Below are positions 59,664 through 64,000 of a stretch of 64,000 bases of DNA, in pieces. The stretch is from assembly GCF_037975245.1 (NCBI RefSeq), contig NC_092563.1:28853960-28917959 (forward strand). Reading direction: 5' to 3'. This stretch comes from Apostichopus japonicus (Eukaryota; Echinodermata; Holothuroidea; Aspidochirotida; Stichopodidae). Below the pieces are notes generated by a model. That model saw nothing but the letters and a program-made list of their open reading frames with translations. It made no database searches and had not been told where the DNA came from. A program made the position numbers and the translations under genes. Positions within the stretch are counted from its first letter, which is position 1; each line of letters starts with the position of its first letter.

Positions 59664-60709
59664 CTAGGTTTTAAAATCTTCGTGTATAGTTCTGATGGGA
59701 CTGGGAAGTGATTCGACAGTTCTTGCCGTAGTCATTGACTCGAAATCAGAAGAATAAGTTTCGCTCTTTTGAGAGGGTGATTCTAGCTTTGAAATTTCAC
59801 GTAAATTAATGACCTCTGCCCCCTCTCTTGTCTTGTCTTGTTCCCCTTCAAATTCCTCGTCTTCTTTTGCTTCTGTGATTTTCTTTTCTTGTTTACCTTT
59901 CTTTCCTTTCTTGCCGGGTTTTATCTCTTCTTGGTCAGTACTCGGACTTTCCCTAATAAGCATTTCTTTTGAGTTTGTGTCCTCTTCTAAATGATCCGAG
60001 CCGGTATCACTTTTTAAACCATTAACATCTTCATCCTCTGTAGACGTTTTACCGTCCTCCATTTTCTTTGTTTTATTGGGTTTTTTCTCTTCCTGTAACT
60101 GTTGTAACGCTATTTCATTAAGATCTGATTTAGGTACTGTAAACGTGGAGACCAATGATCCGATCGTCATAAAGCTAGGTTTTCCTTTCGCTCTTGTCGG
60201 AACTGTGGATTTTTTAGCATGTCCGATTGATCCTCCTCTACCCTGAGAACCATTTTTCGTTACACCAGGAGTCTTATGTAGGGCTTGTTTTGCCTTTGGA
60301 GGGTCGGCACGTGGAGGTGCAGGTACAGAGCCCAAAGGACCACCATCACCAACTGTCCACCTAATGGTACTACCACTATCTTCATCGATCGGTAAAACTA
60401 TTGCACTTTTCCGCCGTTTCCTTCCCTTAAAAGAAGCAAAATAGTCCCGACAACAATGGCAATACTTCCCGGTCCACGAATCCGGGCAGACTTTACGGGC
60501 GAACCAACTGGCTGCCACGCTACCCACAATGGCGAGAAATATCATGACAACGCTACCAACGATCTTGGGGAAGTCTTCGTCAGGTGGAGCTTGGGAAGTG
60601 ACAGGTGTCTTGGTTGTGTCGGACGAAGTCGTGTCACTGAAGGTGATTGGTTGCGCCGTGGTTGAGCTCATCATTAGTGGGTCTGTCGTCGCACCAGTGA
60701 TACTCATTC
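59664..60709 (-). CDS. membrane protein coding exon 2
   Basis: Acceptor TTTCCATTACCAG on the minus strand, then GA ATG AGT ATC. The 348-codon frame with no stop is by far the longest in the window and is strongly protein-like. ATG at 60707 could serve as a start, but exon 1 joins in phase and supplies a signal peptide, which explains the single membrane segment's orientation. Confidence 0.9.
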
Positions 60710-61090
60710 CTGGTAATGGAAACGTGAAAGAATTTTCATAAACAGAATTAGGCGGGAAACGGGGAGGGGGGTTTCTTTATTGAGTAAATATTCATTTTAT
60801 GGTAAGCGTTGCAATCGGTTAAGTGGCTAAGACAATGGACTTGAATTGCAGGTTCGAGTCCAGTCGTGCCGGTTCTAAACGTTACATTGACAAACCGATC
60901 AGAATGATGTTTGCTATAGATATCGTTCATATTTTTGGATATGGAATATCTACTTCATGAATTGATCAGTTCTATTTTTTTTTTATACGAAACTTTGATA
61001 ATACTGACCTGATGACGAAATCGTTACATATAGAATTATCATCACGACCAACTCGCATTGATGACAGAGTCTTAGAACACGGAACACCAT
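59664..61090 (-). CDS. uncharacterised type I single-pass membrane protein (gene span)
   Basis: Two exons on the minus strand, 61090-61009 and 60709-59664, join in phase into a 375-residue protein. A signal peptide, MVFRVLRLCHQCELVVM then IILYVTISSSG, precedes a short Ser/Thr-rich ectodomain of about 45 residues (TTAQPITFSDTTSSDTTKTP) that suits O-glycosylation. One membrane segment spans about 77-97 (IVGSVVMIFLAIVGSVAASW). Juxtamembrane Cys (KVCPDSWTGKYCHCC) and a basic KGRKRRK stop-transfer follow, then a long charged, disordered tail with Lys-Gly (KPGKKGKKGKQEKK) and acidic stretches, ending IRTIHEDFKT. I recognise no family and no enzymatic motif. It could be a lineage-specific adhesion, scaffold or signalling protein. 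Confidence 0.8.
60801..60870 (+). tRNA. tRNA-Ser(TGA)-like pseudogene in the membrane-protein intron
   Basis: GGTTAAGTGGCTAAGACAAT resembles the D-arm of serine tRNA, GGACTTGAA the anticodon arm (anticodon TGA), and GGTTCGAGTCC is a perfect B box. The variable arm and the 3' side of the anticodon stem are missing, and the acceptor halves (GGTAAGC and TCGTGCC) pair poorly. It is probably a tRNA pseudogene or SINE head, not a working tRNA. Confidence 0.5.
61009..61090 (-). CDS. membrane protein coding exon 1 (signal peptide)
   Basis: The minus strand reads ATG GTG TTC CGT GTT CTA, then a hydrophobic core (LVVMIILYVTI) and SSS before donor GTCAGT, in phase 1. A TGA stop lies directly upstream in frame, fixing the start. 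N-region Arg residues, core and small-residue end fit a cleavable signal peptide. Confidence 0.72.
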
Positions 61091-62079
61091 CCCTCAAGAA
61101 AGTCTGACCATGCATGCTGAACATACTCTGATTCCGTGGTCTCTAATCTTCATTTGCTCTTTGGTTGTGTGTCTTATTAAAGTCGGCTGGATTCATTGCA
61201 CCTTAGCGAGAAGAAAAAAAACATAGGAAATGGTTAAGTATTAAACAGAGAAGGAAATTCATAAAGTTTTATTTTGTTTACTTTCTCTTTAATTCCTCCG
61301 TTCAATGTTTTCTCTGTTTATTTCTGATTTGACTTTTTTTCCCAGTTTTTAGGAAGTGAAACTCTTCGACAAGCCCCTCGCAGTTTATTTTTACTTCCCT
61401 CTACTGATTGCTGTTCATTTTATTTTTTGTTATTTTGTGCAACTTGTTAAATTTAATATTTGTAGAAAAACAAATAAACAAAACGAAAATGCAAGTTGAA
61501 ATGAGACGTGATACTTATCCATAACATATAAAACGGCTGAATATATTCTAAAATTGTAAAGCAGGTATACAAAAAGGTGTATAGTGAGCATGAAGGTGGC
61601 ATACTCCTATTAGAGTCTATATCCATCCGCCCGATTGTTCTCCTGCTTCAGGAAAGGTGCCAAAAAGCAGCAGGAGAACATGTTTTTGACCTGTTATCAA
61701 TCATGATCTAGTTATTTCTGGCTTGCATGTTGAAGAACATGAACGGAAGTACATGTGGTGAAAACATTGGGTCAATTGAGGCAATTTTAGACTCCCAGGA
61801 GCAGTGTACGAAAATTGTTTACTACTAAGTGAAGAGGTTTGTTTACAAGTGACGAAAACTTCCGGCTAGGATAGCAGAAAATGGTCATGATACGGAAAAT
61901 TGATGGTGCCTTGGAAGGCCAACTTGTCAGCTATCCGGTTATGGGTAGCGCTTAGCTAGTGATAACTTTTATCTAGACTTAGAGACCACAATACTTTTGT
62001 GATTAACTGTGTAAGTCAATGGGGCTTTTAATGGGCGTATGCTACCTGAAGATTCCCTTTAACTTAGACAAAGAGAACA
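61091..62079. other. 5' flank of the membrane-protein gene; hairpin
   Basis: Contains an 11-bp perfect stem, GTTCTCCTGCT (61637-61647) and AGCAGGAGAAC (61669-61679), around a 21-base loop. No other supported feature. Confidence 0.5.
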
Positions 62080-62568
62080 GTCGTTTTTCTAAAATAATAT
62101 CTAGAACCACACATCAACCAATTTACTGTTATGAAGTTGTTCAGTATTATTATGGTTTTATCATTCTTCACTGTGAAACGTTTTGTGTCGGATCTGCATC
62201 CTCACACTGCGCTTCGCATTTTACGAAAATGATTTGGCTTCCGGTTGAACGTAGAGTTTAACAATTTAAAGTTAATTCACATGTATAGGATTCTCAAGGT
62301 ATTGTCTCCCAAATATCTAACACTTTTGTTCTCCTTGTTAATCATCATTATAATACCAGATCTGGTCTATCGTCGATATTAATTCTTAGATATTTCTGCA
62401 AATAATGGTGTTAAAACATTTCATTATACTGGCTGTATTTTATGGAACTCAATACCTGCCAAATTTCAGAAGTCTATTAATCTTAATATCATTAAGTTAG
62501 CAATTAAAAAATATGTTATTACTAATTTGAAAGAAGAAGATAGCTCTTTATTTTTGAACTTTTAGATT
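62080..62568 (+). mobile_element. LINE ORF2 C-terminal remnant
   Basis: Pieces of a non-LTR retrotransposon polymerase tail occur in order: KIISRTT (about 62090), IWLPVERRV (62230), a shifted continuation with YNTRSG-like coding near 62350, then GVKTFHYTGCILWNSIPAKF from 62407 to a stop at 62563-62565. LHWLPVxxR and GxKTFxYxGxxLWNSLP are standard motifs at the end of such ORFs. Frameshifts and stops show it is inactive. Confidence 0.8.
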
Positions 62569-64000
62569 TATGTTTTATATGTATTTGGTTGTTTTGTTAC
62601 GTATAGTATTTTCATGTTTATATGGACCACAGTGCATGTCAGACTTTTCTGCGTCCTCCCGTTGCATTTTGTATTTGTCTACACTGTTTTTCTTCTTTTC
62701 AATGTTGTGCGAAAAATCAAATCATCTAAAAACAAATAGACTAATTTTACCGTTCTCTTAAACTCTATCGGTTACTCTATCAGTATGAGCTTTTTTCATC
62801 CAAAAAAATGAACACTTTTCAAACTAACGTGCCAATATATACATAAATTGGTTTCGAACATCTGATGTGGAGGTAACATCACAAATTGTCGGTTCTGTAC
62901 ATCCCACATGAACAGCCTCGGTTGAGTCCCGCCAAAATATCAGGCTAATGTGCATTTTAATCCGAAACTTATATAATTAGTTTTAAAGTTATTCCAATGT
63001 GTATAGCTTTACTGTGAGGTGACTGGTATGGTACCCATATTTGAATGAAGGGGAGGGAGCGGGTTTGAGGGGAACACACGGTTCTGTCTTGTGTTTTAAA
63101 AAATATATTAGATCCGCCAAAGTGAATCTGGAGTATAAACACTCTACTGAGCTTACATTACCCTTGTCAGGCAGTCGATGTGTTTCATGAATACTATGTA
63201 AACCATGACTCATACCGCGTACTGCATATATCGAGGGGATATTAGAAGATTATTTCAACGCAAAAATGTATTCTTAAAGAAAATGATTGAGGGACGTTCA
63301 CAATCACATAGAAGACATGCCAACCACTGTCACTGGGGCGGGGGTCACCTAAAGGCTCCCCTCCCCTACCTCTAGCTCATGATGTGCAGTTATGCACCTG
63401 TTCAATAGTGTATTCATGTGTTTATAATGCATTCATGCAATTGTGCGTCACTTTGCTTGACAACGTATGATATAAGATTTACCGAGTTTATTTTCTAATT
63501 TCATGCTTCAAAAGTACAAGAAACGAGAATTGAAAGGGAAAGTAATAGAACCTACCTCTTCTTAGCTATATGTGTACATGCGATTGCCGTTTCGATCACA
63601 TCAGAGAGTTTGGTAAACACTTAGATATATAGACACGAGTAGGCTGCTGTGGGTCTTGTGCATCCGACAAACAAAAGACACTGAAGTTAGTTTATTCCTC
63701 AGCTTATCTTCCTTAAAGTAACAAAGTATTCTGGAATGTTGGGAAAAGATTTCTCCCTTTCGAGACAAGATGTTGATAAAATGATAAAAGCTTACTGTTT
63801 TATCCCGAACATGTCATTTAAACATTTGCTGTATTTCCGAACGAGAAACAAGAATCCAGTTATCACCGTTAAGACTTTACGTTGGCAACCAAACTTGAAA
63901 CGTTAGATTTTCCTGTTGACTGTATAAGTATCAGAAATAAACATGAACTATACAAAGGTATAGGAATGGATCAATACGGCCTCCTGGCTTGCATTGACAG
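62569..64000. other. no supported gene; possible upstream non-coding exon
   Basis: On the minus strand AAGAAGAG|GTAGGT ends a possible exon at about 63554. It could be a 5' UTR exon of the membrane-protein gene, but no coding sequence supports it. The rest is unassigned AT-rich DNA. Confidence 0.4.

Overview
The window is eukaryotic nuclear DNA: genes are split into small exons with GT-AG introns, non-coding DNA is AT-rich, and transposon remnants, SINEs, minisatellites and G or C runs are abundant. A marine invertebrate deuterostome, most likely an echinoderm, is my best guess. It rests on the frequent TAGGCCTA-type words, the style of the repeats and the vertebrate-like DEF8 protein. It is an inference and was not tested.

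Three genes can be reconstructed. (1) ATP5F1E, the epsilon subunit of mitochondrial ATP synthase, is on the minus strand (28804 down to about 23037). Its tiny exons flank a 5.4-kb intron that holds two complete hAT-type DNA transposons. (2) A DEF8 orthologue is on the plus strand (32713-55497, 13 coding exons, 748 predicted residues). Every splice phase agrees. It encodes a long disordered N-terminus, a C1 zinc finger and a Rubicon-homology zinc domain, and it appears to have an alternative last exon with its own poly(A) signal. (3) A two-exon gene for a type I single-pass membrane protein of 375 residues, with a signal peptide but no family I recognise, is on the minus strand (61090 down to 59664), convergent with DEF8.

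Layout: 1-23 kb has no gene I can defend. It holds a foldback element, a roughly 65-bp satellite, a very uniform 48-bp x 16 array, a LINE remnant and dispersed repeats. 23-29 kb is ATP5F1E. 28.8-29.0 kb may be a two-way promoter, with a possible coding first exon at 29013 on the plus strand. 29-32 kb holds a 9-bp-TSD element, a small hAT element and a complete tRNA-derived SINE. 32.7-55.5 kb is DEF8, whose second intron contains an hAT element and a TTAA-flanked element with another hAT nested in it. 55.5-59.7 kb is convergent intergenic DNA. 59.7-61.1 kb is the membrane-protein gene, with a tRNA-Ser-like sequence in its intron. 61.1-64 kb holds a LINE 3' end and unassigned DNA.

ATP5F1E acts in mitochondrial energy production and DEF8 in RAB7/lysosome positioning. 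Nothing indicates that the three genes work together. I see no CRISPR, operon, phage or other prokaryote-type system and no convincing new multi-gene system. The most notable items are the alternative DEF8 terminus, the dated nest of DNA transposons with intact target-site duplications, the 48-bp array and the unrecognised membrane protein.
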